From an uncultured Tenacibaculum sp. (GTDB taxonomy: Bacteria > Bacteroidota > Bacteroidia > Flavobacteriales > Flavobacteriaceae), in the NCBI GenBank assembly GCA_947501615.1, contig CANMWK010000001.1:248001-312000 (forward strand): a stretch of DNA of 64,000 bases, read 5' to 3'. The position numbers and the translations under genes are program-made. Under the pieces are notes generated by a model that saw nothing but the letters and a program-made list of their open reading frames with translations, did not search any database and was not told where the DNA came from. Within the stretch, counting starts at the first letter, position 1. Each line of letters begins with the position of its first letter. Below, piece after piece: positions 1 through 9,479 of this stretch.

Positions 1-70
1 GAACAATCCGACTACTTCTCGATAAAAAATTATTCTTCATTCCATTACTAATAATTTCACTCGAAGTGAC
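1..70. repeat. Right part of a nested inverted-repeat element (copy R1)
   Basis: These 70 bases are identical to 54188-54257 and close to 55559-55635. They end in the 13-base terminal sequence CACTCGAAGTGAC. The left half of the element lies outside the window. No coding potential is seen. Confidence 0.85.
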
Positions 71-490
71 AGAAACATTTATACGAAACTATATTCCGAA
101 AATCGTATAATCTGTTGAAAATAAGATGGGAATCTCGTTTTTAAGGTAAAGATTGCTTCATCCGTTCTACTTTTTCGCAATGATGAACTAAAGATAAAAT
201 TTCCATTTACAGAATTTTTATTCATAAAAAATAGAATTATAAATTTTAACGTCATGCTGAATTCAGTTCAGCATCTCATTATATTTTCTCTAATTTCAAT
301 TGTCAAACTTCTATTTCTCAAAAACTATTTTTTAATTGTAAATGATAAAAAACACACGCAAATAAATTATTGTAAATCTTTAGGTTGTGTTATATTGTTA
401 TTTTATTTGAATTAGAATGTTTAAAAATTTGCTTTTTCTTTAAAATTTTATTGTAGATTTAGTTCGTCTAACCTAAACTACAGTAAATAA
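71..490. other. Intergenic region with one palindromic repeat
   Basis: No gene is supported here. At 254-274 there is an 8-bp perfect stem, ATGCTGAA/TTCAGCAT, around a 5-base loop. It resembles the CTGAA...TTCAG palindromes seen around the GIY-YIG gene at 59.3-59.6 kb. The rest is AT-rich. It presumably holds the promoter for the gene at 491, but I could not find a convincing TAnnTTTG box. Confidence 0.6.
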
Positions 491-1018
491 ATGGGAAATT
501 CAGTAGCAGAACCACAAGCTAAAGCACAACCTCAATTACCAATAAAAAAGGAAAATAGAATTAGCCTGACCTTATTAGATTATAAAAAACTAGAAACAAA
601 AATACCTCAAGGTAGAATACCAGAAGGACCATTGGTAAATATTTCTGATGTTGAAAATTCAACAGCTACACCGTATATGGTAACTATCTTGGCATATATA
701 CCAGATAATGATTTAAGTACTCCTGATAACACTTCTGGAATACTATTAGAAAGGAACAAAATCTATTTGAATTATTACGGAGTAATAGAAGTAGAATACG
801 TCAATAAAAGTGGAGTTACAGAACAATTAAAGTGTAGAGATTTCCGAATAGAGTATAACTGTGAAGATAAAGCTAGTTTTTATGATTTGTATTACATACA
901 GTTTAACTATCAATTATTAGAAGGTACAGTTCCTGTAGATGGCATTTTAGTTAGGAATCAAGATGATGATCCAAGAACAGATAGAGGGACTTTGACTATG
1001 CCAGCAAAACCTAGGTAA
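491..1018 (+). CDS. Hypothetical protein upstream of the sensor kinase
   Basis: A 175-residue protein that I do not recognise. It has no signal peptide or membrane segment. After a polar, Gln/Lys-rich first 25 residues it looks like an all-beta domain rich in Tyr, Val and Ile, ending in an Asp/Arg-rich tail. The start is the first ATG. Its stop lies 9 bases before the histidine kinase gene, so the two are very probably co-transcribed and it may belong to the same signalling unit. Function is unknown; a ligand or an accessory of the kinase is only inference. Confidence 0.75.
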   Translation: MGNSVAEPQAKAQPQLPIKKENRISLTLLDYKKLETKIPQGRIPEGPLVNISDVENSTATPYMVTILAYIPDNDLSTPDNTSGILLERNKIYLNYYGVIEVEYVNKSGVTEQLKCRDFRIEYNCEDKASFYDLYYIQFNYQLLEGTVPVDGILVRNQDDDPRTDRGTLTMPAKPR

Positions 1019-1027
1019 TCTATTTTA

Positions 1028-2749
1028 ATGAGAATAATAATTATTATTTCATTACTCTTTATATCAAATATTTTTTCACAAGATTTGAAATTTAGTTTAG
1101 ATCATCTTTTTAAGGAAGGTGATTTGCTTTGTGATTCAATAAATGATATATCGTTTTGTAAAGCTTTAGATTACTATAAACAAAAGAAAGACGATTCTTG
1201 TTATATTTATAGTTCTAAAGCTTTATTAGTTAAAAATAACATAAAAAAAAGACTAGATATATTATATTATCTACAAGCAAGTAGTGCTATACAAAAAGGT
1301 CTATACAAAAAAGCAAAACAAAGCTTATACTCCATTTCTGAGACGTCAAGTTTTATGTCGCTTAAAAACAAACAATTAGGTGTTTGTTATTTGAGTTTGA
1401 AAAAATATGATAGCGCTATTTATTTTTTTAAAAAATTTGAAGATGATAATATAAATTTAGATGGAGTTAAAACTCAAAAAGATATTTATCATAACCTAGG
1501 ACTATGCTATATCCATACAAAAAAATATGAAAAAGCAGAGAAATATTTCGATAAAGAATTGTCTCTACTAAGTAAAAATGATACACTTGCTTTAGTTAGG
1601 TCTAAAATGGATTTGGCTAATGTATATTATAATCAATATTTAGATGATAAAGCTATTCCATTATTTCAAGAAGCTTATGATTTAGCAAAAAACTATTCAG
1701 ATATAGAATCAAAACGATTTACTTCTGAAAATATGGGATATGTAGAAAAAGATAGGAAACGTTTCGACAAGAGTGTAGACTATTTTATTGAAGCTATGAA
1801 GTGGAAAGATTCTCTTTGGAATCGTGATCGTATTATTGAGCTAGCAGATAGAGATAAAAAACTAACGGTAGCTCAAAAAGACAAAGAGATCGCAATACAA
1901 GAAAGTGAAATAAAGCAAAAAGAAGCAGTACAACGTGGGCTTATTCTAGGCGCTTCTGGTTTATTGTTATTTCTCGGAGGATTAGGTTTTTTCTATTCTA
2001 AATTAAAAAAGCAAAATAGCTTAATAACACAACAAAAAGAGGAGTTAACGATTGCCAATAAAACAAAAAACTATTTATTTTCTGTTGTGTCTCACGATTT
2101 ACGTTCTCCAATGAATACAATTAAATATCAGCATGAACAACTCAAAAAACACATTGCTGATAACAATTTAGAAGGAATCGAAGAAGCAAATAACACAGCC
2201 ATCACAGTTACAGAAAGTACCAGTCATTTATTAAATAATGTGTTGCATTGGTCTTTAGAGCAAAGTAATCAAATGGTGTTTGCGCAAAAAGAATATCCGC
2301 TAAAACCTATTGTCGAGCATGTTTTATACGATTACGAACATCTTATTGAAGCGAATGCGATAGAAATTTCTACAAACTATATTCAGAACTCAATAGTAAA
2401 AGCCGATAGAGAATCTATTAAAATCGTATTACGAAACTTGTTAGATAATGCGGTAAAGTACATGAATGGTCAAGGTAAAATTTCAGTGGAAATGGGTGTA
2501 GATAATGAAAATTATGGATATATAGCTATTCAAGATACAGGGATTGGAATTCCAGCTGACCGATTAGATAAAATCAACGCTTTAAAAGGTGTGAGTATTG
2601 ATAAAATAGATCGTTCCGAAGGCGTAGGATTAGGACTTATTTTATGTCAGACTTTAATAAAAAAGAACAACGGAATTTTATCTTTTGATAGTGAAGTAGG
2701 ACAAGGAACCAAAGTTACCATTCAATTACCAGTAGTCAATGATCTGTGA
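1028..2749 (+). CDS. TPR-containing membrane histidine kinase
   Basis: A 573-residue sensor kinase. An N-terminal signal peptide (about residues 1-18) is followed by tetratricopeptide repeats to about residue 260, predicted outside the cytoplasmic membrane. A membrane helix lies near residues 303-324, followed by a coiled coil. The HisKA box contains SHDLRSP with His356 as predicted phospho-acceptor. The ATPase domain shows the N box (NLLDNAVKY), G1 (DTGIGIP) and G2 (GVGLGL). This is the Bacteroidota TPR-kinase arrangement, usually paired with a LytTR regulator, and one lies 268 bases downstream. The TPR domain probably binds a partner protein, unknown here. Confidence 0.93.
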   Translation: MRIIIIISLLFISNIFSQDLKFSLDHLFKEGDLLCDSINDISFCKALDYYKQKKDDSCYIYSSKALLVKNNIKKRLDILYYLQASSAIQKGLYKKAKQSLYSISETSSFMSLKNKQLGVCYLSLKKYDSAIYFFKKFEDDNINLDGVKTQKDIYHNLGLCYIHTKKYEKAEKYFDKELSLLSKNDTLALVRSKMDLANVYYNQYLDDKAIPLFQEAYDLAKNYSDIESKRFTSENMGYVEKDRKRFDKSVDYFIEAMKWKDSLWNRDRIIELADRDKKLTVAQKDKEIAIQESEIKQKEAVQRGLILGASGLLLFLGGLGFFYSKLKKQNSLITQQKEELTIANKTKNYLFSVVSHDLRSPMNTIKYQHEQLKKHIADNNLEGIEEANNTAITVTESTSHLLNNVLHWSLEQSNQMVFAQKEYPLKPIVEHVLYDYEHLIEANAIEISTNYIQNSIVKADRESIKIVLRNLLDNAVKYMNGQGKISVEMGVDNENYGYIAIQDTGIGIPADRLDKINALKGVSIDKIDRSEGVGLGLILCQTLIKKNNGILSFDSEVGQGTKVTIQLPVVNDL

Positions 2750-2831
2750 TCAATTATCAATAAACAATTATTGGTTGGAGTTGATAAAATCATAGATTTT
2801 TATTTGTGATATAGATTGTATAAAACAAATT

Positions 2832-2950
2832 AGCCAAGAGCCAAGAGCCAAGAGCCAAGAGCCAAGAGCCAAGAGCCAAGAGCCAAGAGCCAAGAGCCAA
2901 GAGCCAAGAGTCAAGAGTCAAGAGCCAAGAGTCAAGAGTCAAGAGTCAAG
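2832..2950. repeat. 17-unit heptamer tandem repeat (AGYCAAG)n
   Basis: Seventeen contiguous 7-base units. Units 1-11 are AGCCAAG; units 12-17 mix AGTCAAG and AGCCAAG, with AGTCAAG dominating the right end. The array fills most of the 268-base gap between the histidine kinase and response regulator genes. Variation confined to one end suggests recent slippage or expansion from the left. It is not translated. A change in copy number would alter spacing in front of the regulator gene. Confidence 0.95.
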
Positions 2951-3017
2951 TGCCAATTAAAACTTGTACTTTCTAACATTATGCTTAACTTTACTATAAT
3001 TAAACCAAAACTACTAC

Positions 3018-3761
3018 ATGAAAAACCTTCGATTATTACTATTAGAAGATTTAGATAAAGAAGCAGAAGAATTAATCGATTTTTTGAATCAACATGAGTA
3101 TAACATTACTAGAGTTAGAAATATAGCAGAAGCAGAACGTGAAATTAAAAATCGCTTCTTTGATGTTATTATTTTAGATATCATGATTGATGGAAAGCCT
3201 GAAGGAATTGAATTTGCTCAACGTTTAAATAAACAAGGAATAGATGTGCCTTTTTTATTTTTAACAAGTATGCAAAGTAGAGCTGTTTTCGATGAAGCTA
3301 AATTGACGAATCCACTGGTATACTTATTAAAACCTTACAATAAACTAGAATTATTATATTCTTTAGAACTTGCGATAGAATCATGTTATCAGCAAAACAA
3401 CAGTATTAGTTTTGGAGATGATAACGGAGTGTTAAGTCCGAAATTTCTATTTATAAAACATAAAAGAAGCGTCGTAAAAGTAGATGTAGATTCTATAAAT
3501 TTTATTGATGTAAAAGAGAAATATTGTAACCTACAGTGTAGTGAAGGAAAATATTTAATAAAATTATCTTTAGTGAAGCTAAAAGAAATGTTGAACAATG
3601 ATAATTTTAGGCAAGTACATCGAAATTATCTGGTAAATGTAAAAAGCATAAAAGAAATTTACTTAGAAGATAATTTAATAATCCTGAACAATTTAGAAAA
3701 GATTCCATTCAGTGAGCGCTATAAAAACGCATTTATAAGAGATAATACAATTTTTAGATAA
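3018..3761 (+). CDS. LytTR-family response regulator
   Basis: A 247-residue two-component regulator. The receiver domain covers about residues 1-122, with acidic residues near the start (LLEDLDKE), Asp54 in IILDIMIDG as predicted phosphorylation site, the Thr of FLTS, and the Lys of LLKPYN. A LytTR DNA-binding domain follows from about residue 140 (IKHKRSVVKVDVDSINFID; FRQVHRNYLVN). It is the likely partner of the TPR kinase upstream. LytTR proteins bind promoter DNA; the targets are unknown. Confidence 0.92.
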   Translation: MKNLRLLLLEDLDKEAEELIDFLNQHEYNITRVRNIAEAEREIKNRFFDVIILDIMIDGKPEGIEFAQRLNKQGIDVPFLFLTSMQSRAVFDEAKLTNPLVYLLKPYNKLELLYSLELAIESCYQQNNSISFGDDNGVLSPKFLFIKHKRSVVKVDVDSINFIDVKEKYCNLQCSEGKYLIKLSLVKLKEMLNNDNFRQVHRNYLVNVKSIKEIYLEDNLIILNNLEKIPFSERYKNAFIRDNTIFR

Positions 3762-3884
3762 TAAGTTGTTTGTATACTTGAAGATAAAAGATTGTTGCAC
3801 TTCAAATTATAAGAATTAAGATTTTAGTAGTCTACACAAACTACCTTTAGCTGAAAAACACTAATAGACAACAGTTAAAAACAA

Positions 3885-3932
3885 TAATAATAAGGTAATA
3901 CAAGGATTTTTTAATTTCCGAGTATTACCTTA
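3885..3932 (-). terminator. Hairpin terminator for the DUF1842-like gene
   Basis: An 11-bp perfect stem, 3891-3901 with 3922-3932 (TAAGGTAATAC and its complement). Read on the minus strand it is followed by a T-rich run. It sits between the convergent response regulator and DUF1842-like genes and may also stop plus-strand transcripts. Confidence 0.6.
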
Positions 3933-3960
3933 AAAGTTATAATCCCCTAAATTATAATTT

Positions 3961-4368
3961 TTATAAATTTGATGATTTCACAGGAACATCATTTATCTTC
4001 TGGAAACCAAAAGAGAAACCACCTGTTCCATTCCATGAATTATCAACATCTAAATAAGCTTCAAACTTTTCTAAATAACTACCAATCGCAGGAGGTGGCA
4101 TAGATACCACATATTCACCTTGAATAGTTATAATCTGAGTAATATCTCCATAACCAGTATGTCTTAATTTACCAGCAACATTAACTTTAATATTAGGTCT
4201 GTCTATAGCTTGTAAAATTTCTACAATTCCAGAAACTGTTCCTTGTTCTGGTGATACTACTAAAGAGAAATAAGCCACAGGAGCACCTGGCATTCCTACA
4301 TTTCCAATTGTTCCTTTTGATAAATAAGCGTTATCTAATAATGTTTTTGGTTCTTTTAAAGTAGCCAT
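3961..4368 (-). CDS. DUF1842-like small protein
   Basis: A 135-residue protein with no signal peptide or membrane segment. A core with GAPVAYFSLVVSPEQGTVSG and a mixed beta pattern resembles the DUF1842 family, whose function is unknown. The family name is from memory of the pattern and only moderately sure. It is convergent with the LytTR regulator and separated from it by a hairpin. The start is the only early ATG. It may be a target or partner of the neighbouring two-component system, but nothing here shows this. Confidence 0.7.
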   Translation of the reverse strand: MATLKEPKTLLDNAYLSKGTIGNVGMPGAPVAYFSLVVSPEQGTVSGIVEILQAIDRPNIKVNVAGKLRHTGYGDITQIITIQGEYVVSMPPPAIGSYLEKFEAYLDVDNSWNGTGGFSFGFQKINDVPVKSSNL

Positions 4369-4583
4369 ATTAATTTTTTAGTTTTTGGGTTAATTTATTA
4401 GTTTCAAATACTGAATATGAATATCCAGTTGTTTTACAAGAGTAAAGTTATCGCTTAAAAAGGCCACGTATATAATTTATACCCTAAGTGTATGAATATT
4501 GAGAATAAACGTTGTGTAATTAATTTTGAAACAGAAATTGAAGTATTAACGTTAAGGTAAAGCAGAAGTTATAATAAAATTAG

Positions 4584-6104
<1,521 letters not shown>

Positions 6105-6127
6105 TTTTAAGAATCATAATATCTTAT

Positions 6128-6164
6128 AAGTCGTTTAAAGTCTAATCTTTAAACGACTTTTTTT
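6128..6164 (+). terminator. Rho-independent terminator of guaB
   Basis: A 13-bp perfect stem (AAGTCGTTTAAAG at 6128-6140 with 6147-6159), a 6-base loop and a run of Ts to 6164, 24 bases after the guaB stop. Confidence 0.92.
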
Positions 6165-6241
6165 ATAGTTAGTAGTGAGTTTTTTGATACTTAAATATTT
6201 TTTTATAAAAATTAGATCTAAGGCACTTAAACTAATTATGC

Positions 6242-6280
6242 AAAACTCTATTAACAAGTCCGTTAATAGAGTTTTTCTTT
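6242..6280 (+). terminator. Second hairpin terminator without an adjacent gene
   Basis: A 14-bp perfect stem (AAAACTCTATTAAC at 6242-6255 with 6262-6275), a 6-base loop and a T-rich tail. No gene lies between it and the guaB terminator. Its stem is very similar to the terminator at 7477-7516, downstream of the next gene. Confidence 0.8.
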
Positions 6281-6630
6281 TAGAAATTTGTAAATAAAAA
6301 ATTAGTAGTTATTCCATTATAAAACATTCAACTAAGTTGAATAATAAGTAATACTGAAGTGATTTTTATTGAAACACTTCTATGATTTTAAAAATACTGT
6401 TTTACGAAGTATTATAGATAAAATCTTGTGATATAAAAACACAAATTTCATCACTTAAACTAAGCATTAAAAATAAAAATAGTGGTATTATTGTAATCAA
6501 AATTAGTACTCATAAAATTGCTATATGACTATCTATAATTTGCTTCCAACTTGAATTGAAAGTTTCAAGTTATATTATAATTTCTACATAGCTATTTAGA
6601 GTTAAAAAAATTAATCTTAAATCAAAAAAT
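6281..6630. other. Intergenic region upstream of the small T9SS gene
   Basis: About 350 AT-rich bases without a supported gene, RNA or repeat. It presumably holds the promoter of the gene at 6631. No clear TTG/TAnnTTTG pair was found. Confidence 0.5.
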
Positions 6631-7455
6631 ATGAAGAAAATTACCTTATTACTCTCAACTTTTTTAACAATGAACATTGCTTTTTCTCAAGTTACTTTAG
6701 ATGCAGAGTACAATGATGATGTTACTATAATGAAATTCCCAAATGCAGGAGAAAAAATTATAGTTATTGATGAAGAGGATGATTATAATTCAAGTACTCC
6801 TCAGAATACTATTATTAAAATTTATAATTTAGACAATTCATTATATAAAACTATAGATATAGGGAATGCAGATAATGTAAGAGATATTTCTCAACACATA
6901 GTAAATAACGATGATAAACTAGAGTTCATGATTCAGCGATTCTCAGTTACTAATCCCGATGGTTCAATTAATACGCCACAAAGCTTTTATATTATCAATG
7001 AAGATCTAGAAGAATTATTTAGGTTAGATGAATGGAGTGTACAAGAAACTGCAATAGATAGTAGAATCCATGAAGATACTTTTCTTTATCAAACTTCAGA
7101 AGGAGTAAAGTTAATTTTAGGCAGGCGTGATTTGAATTCAAACGCTGTTCAATCTAGAATATACAGTCTGGGTGGAAATGGAACATTATCTACAAATAAA
7201 GTATCAGTTACAGAAGAACGATCTGCTTATCCAAACCCTAGTTCAGAAATTGTAAATATCCCCTATACAGCTTTAAATAATGAAATCGTTGAAATAAAAA
7301 TTTACTCGATTAATGGAAAATTGATAGCAACTAAAAAGATGGATAGTCAATTTGAAAAATTAGCATTAAATGTATCGAGTTATGCTCAAGGAACCTATAT
7401 TTATTCAATAAAGAACTCTTTAGGAGAATATAAAAACAAGTTCATTAAAAAATAA
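6631..7455 (+). CDS. Secreted T9SS C-terminal sorting-domain protein
   Basis: A 274-residue exported protein. A signal peptide (MKKITLLLSTFLTMNIAFSQ) is followed by a beta-rich region of about 170 residues, with acidic stretches, that I do not recognise. The C-terminal 75 residues form a type A T9SS sorting domain: YPNPSSEIVNI, IYSINGKLI, GTYIYSI and a final KFIKK. The protein is therefore predicted to cross the outer membrane by T9SS and be released or anchored at the surface. The gene stands alone with a terminator 22 bases downstream. Substrate and role are unknown. Confidence 0.88.
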   Translation: MKKITLLLSTFLTMNIAFSQVTLDAEYNDDVTIMKFPNAGEKIIVIDEEDDYNSSTPQNTIIKIYNLDNSLYKTIDIGNADNVRDISQHIVNNDDKLEFMIQRFSVTNPDGSINTPQSFYIINEDLEELFRLDEWSVQETAIDSRIHEDTFLYQTSEGVKLILGRRDLNSNAVQSRIYSLGGNGTLSTNKVSVTEERSAYPNPSSEIVNIPYTALNNEIVEIKIYSINGKLIATKKMDSQFEKLALNVSSYAQGTYIYSIKNSLGEYKNKFIKK

Positions 7456-7476
7456 AATATTTTAAATCAAACCTTT

Positions 7477-7516
7477 AAAAACTCTGTTAATAACTATGTT
7501 GACAGAGTTTTTTGTT
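7477..7516 (+). terminator. Terminator of the small T9SS gene
   Basis: The stem ACTCTGTTAA (7481-7490) pairs with TTGACAGAGT (7499-7508), with one G-U pair. Flanking A and T runs extend it and a T tract follows. Its sequence is close to the orphan hairpin at 6242-6280. Confidence 0.82.
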
Positions 7517-7566
7517 TTTTCTAAGTAAACCTTATTTTAGCATACACTTCATTTTTCTCAGATTTT

Positions 7567-9426
7567 ATGGCGCAAGAAACTAAATATACCGAAGACAATA
7601 TACGATCACTCGATTGGAAAGAGCATATTCGTATGCGTCCAGGAATGTATATTGGTAAATTAGGAGATGGTTCTTCTCCTGATGATGGAATATACATTTT
7701 AGTAAAAGAGGTACTCGATAACTCTATTGATGAGTTTGTAATGGGTACAGGAAAAACAATTGAAGTATCCATCCAAGGGAATAAAGTTATTGTTCGCGAC
7801 TACGGTCGTGGTATTCCGTTAGGAAAAGTTGTCGATGTAGTTTCTAAGATGAATACTGGAGGAAAATATGACAGTAGAGCTTTTAAAAAATCTGTAGGAT
7901 TAAATGGAGTTGGTACCAAAGCTGTAAACGCTTTATCTACTTTTTTCCGAGTTGAAAGTACACGTGATGGAAAATCTGCTTCTGCTGAGTTTGAAAAAGG
8001 AAATCTTACCAATCAAGATCTTTTAGAAGAAACAACGAGAAGAAGAGGAACAAAGGTTACTTTTATTGCAGATGAGGCTATCTTTAAAAACTATAAATAT
8101 CGTCCAGAATATGTAATTCGTTTATTGAAAAATTATGTATATCTGAATCCTGGATTAACGATAGTTTTTAATGGAGAAAAATATTATTCTGAAAATGGAT
8201 TAAAAGACCTCTTAGAAGATAACAACAATGTTGAGGATATGTTATATCCGATCATTCATTTGAAAGGAGATGATATTGAAGTTGCTATGACACATAGTAA
8301 AACTCAATATTCAGAAGAATACCATTCGTTTGTAAACGGTCAGAATACAACACAAGGTGGTACACACCAAGCTGCATTTAGAGAAGCTGTTGTAAAAACG
8401 ATTCGAGAATTCTACGGAAAAAACTTTGATGCTTCAGATGTTAGAAAATCGATCATTGGAGCAATATCTATAAAAGTAATGGAACCTGTTTTTGAAAGTC
8501 AAACAAAAACAAAATTAGGTTCTACTGAAATGGGAGGTGGATTACCAACAGTAAGAACTTATATCAACGATTTTGTTAAAACAAAACTAGATAATTTCCT
8601 ACACAAGAATACCGTTATTGCGGAAACACTTCAAAAGAAGATTTTACAAGCAGAAAAAGAACGTAAAGAATTATCTGGAATACGAAAATTAGCGAGAGAT
8701 CGAGCAAAAAAAGCAAATCTTCACAATAAAAAATTGCGAGATTGTAGAATCCATTTCGGAGACACAAAAAAAGAAGATTATTTAAATACAACCTTATTTA
8801 TTACGGAGGGAGATTCAGCATCGGGATCTATCACAAAATCCAGAAATGTAAATACGCAAGCGGTTTTCAGTTTAAAAGGAAAGCCTTTAAATTCATATGG
8901 ATTAACAAAGAAAATCGTATATGAAAACGAGGAATTTAACTTACTTCAAGCTGCATTAAACATAGAAGACGGTTTAGAAGGTTTACGTTACAATAATATT
9001 GTAATCGCTACCGATGCCGATGTAGATGGAATGCACATTCGATTGTTATTGATTACCTTCTTTTTACAATTCTTTCCAGAGGTAATAAAAGAAGGACATT
9101 TATATATTTTAGAAACGCCACTTTTTAGAGTTCGAAATAAAAAAGAAACACATTATTGTTATTCTGAAGCAGAAAAACAAGCAGCAATTAATAAACTTAG
9201 AGGTAAACCTGAAATTACTCGATTTAAAGGGTTAGGGGAGATTTCACCTAATGAATTTGTACACTTTATTGGAGACGATATACGTTTAGATCCTGTCATG
9301 TTAGATAAAGAAATGTCTATCGATCAGATGTTACAATTCTACATGGGAAAAAACACTCCAGATCGTCAAAAGTTTATTATCGAAAATCTAAAAGTAGAAC
9401 AAGATATTATTACAATGAAAGAATAA
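7567..9426 (+). CDS. parE: DNA topoisomerase IV subunit B
   Basis: The ATPase subunit of topoisomerase IV, which unlinks daughter chromosomes with ParC. 619 residues, typical of Bacteroidota ParE and shorter than GyrB. A GHKL ATPase fold ([26 protein letters not shown]) is followed by the transducer domain. The TOPRIM domain has the catalytic TEGDSASGS and the metal-binding DADVDG. The start at [12 protein letters not shown] matches the family. The usual partner parC is 2.6 kb downstream, separated by one secreted-protein gene. Confidence 0.96.
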   Translation: MAQETKYTEDNIRSLDWKEHIRMRPGMYIGKLGDGSSPDDGIYILVKEVLDNSIDEFVMGTGKTIEVSIQGNKVIVRDYGRGIPLGKVVDVVSKMNTGGKYDSRAFKKSVGLNGVGTKAVNALSTFFRVESTRDGKSASAEFEKGNLTNQDLLEETTRRRGTKVTFIADEAIFKNYKYRPEYVIRLLKNYVYLNPGLTIVFNGEKYYSENGLKDLLEDNNNVEDMLYPIIHLKGDDIEVAMTHSKTQYSEEYHSFVNGQNTTQGGTHQAAFREAVVKTIREFYGKNFDASDVRKSIIGAISIKVMEPVFESQTKTKLGSTEMGGGLPTVRTYINDFVKTKLDNFLHKNTVIAETLQKKILQAEKERKELSGIRKLARDRAKKANLHNKKLRDCRIHFGDTKKEDYLNTTLFITEGDSASGSITKSRNVNTQAVFSLKGKPLNSYGLTKKIVYENEEFNLLQAALNIEDGLEGLRYNNIVIATDADVDGMHIRLLLITFFLQFFPEVIKEGHLYILETPLFRVRNKKETHYCYSEAEKQAAINKLRGKPEITRFKGLGEISPNEFVHFIGDDIRLDPVMLDKEMSIDQMLQFYMGKNTPDRQKFIIENLKVEQDIITMKE

Positions 9427-9479
9427 TATCTTTCTAATTATAACTTTTCAAAATAATTATTTTGAATAAAAACTATGTT

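Noticed and set aside
2832..2950. The heptamer array as a possible CRISPR array
   Set aside because: Units are 7 bases and contiguous, with no spacers and no cas genes nearby.
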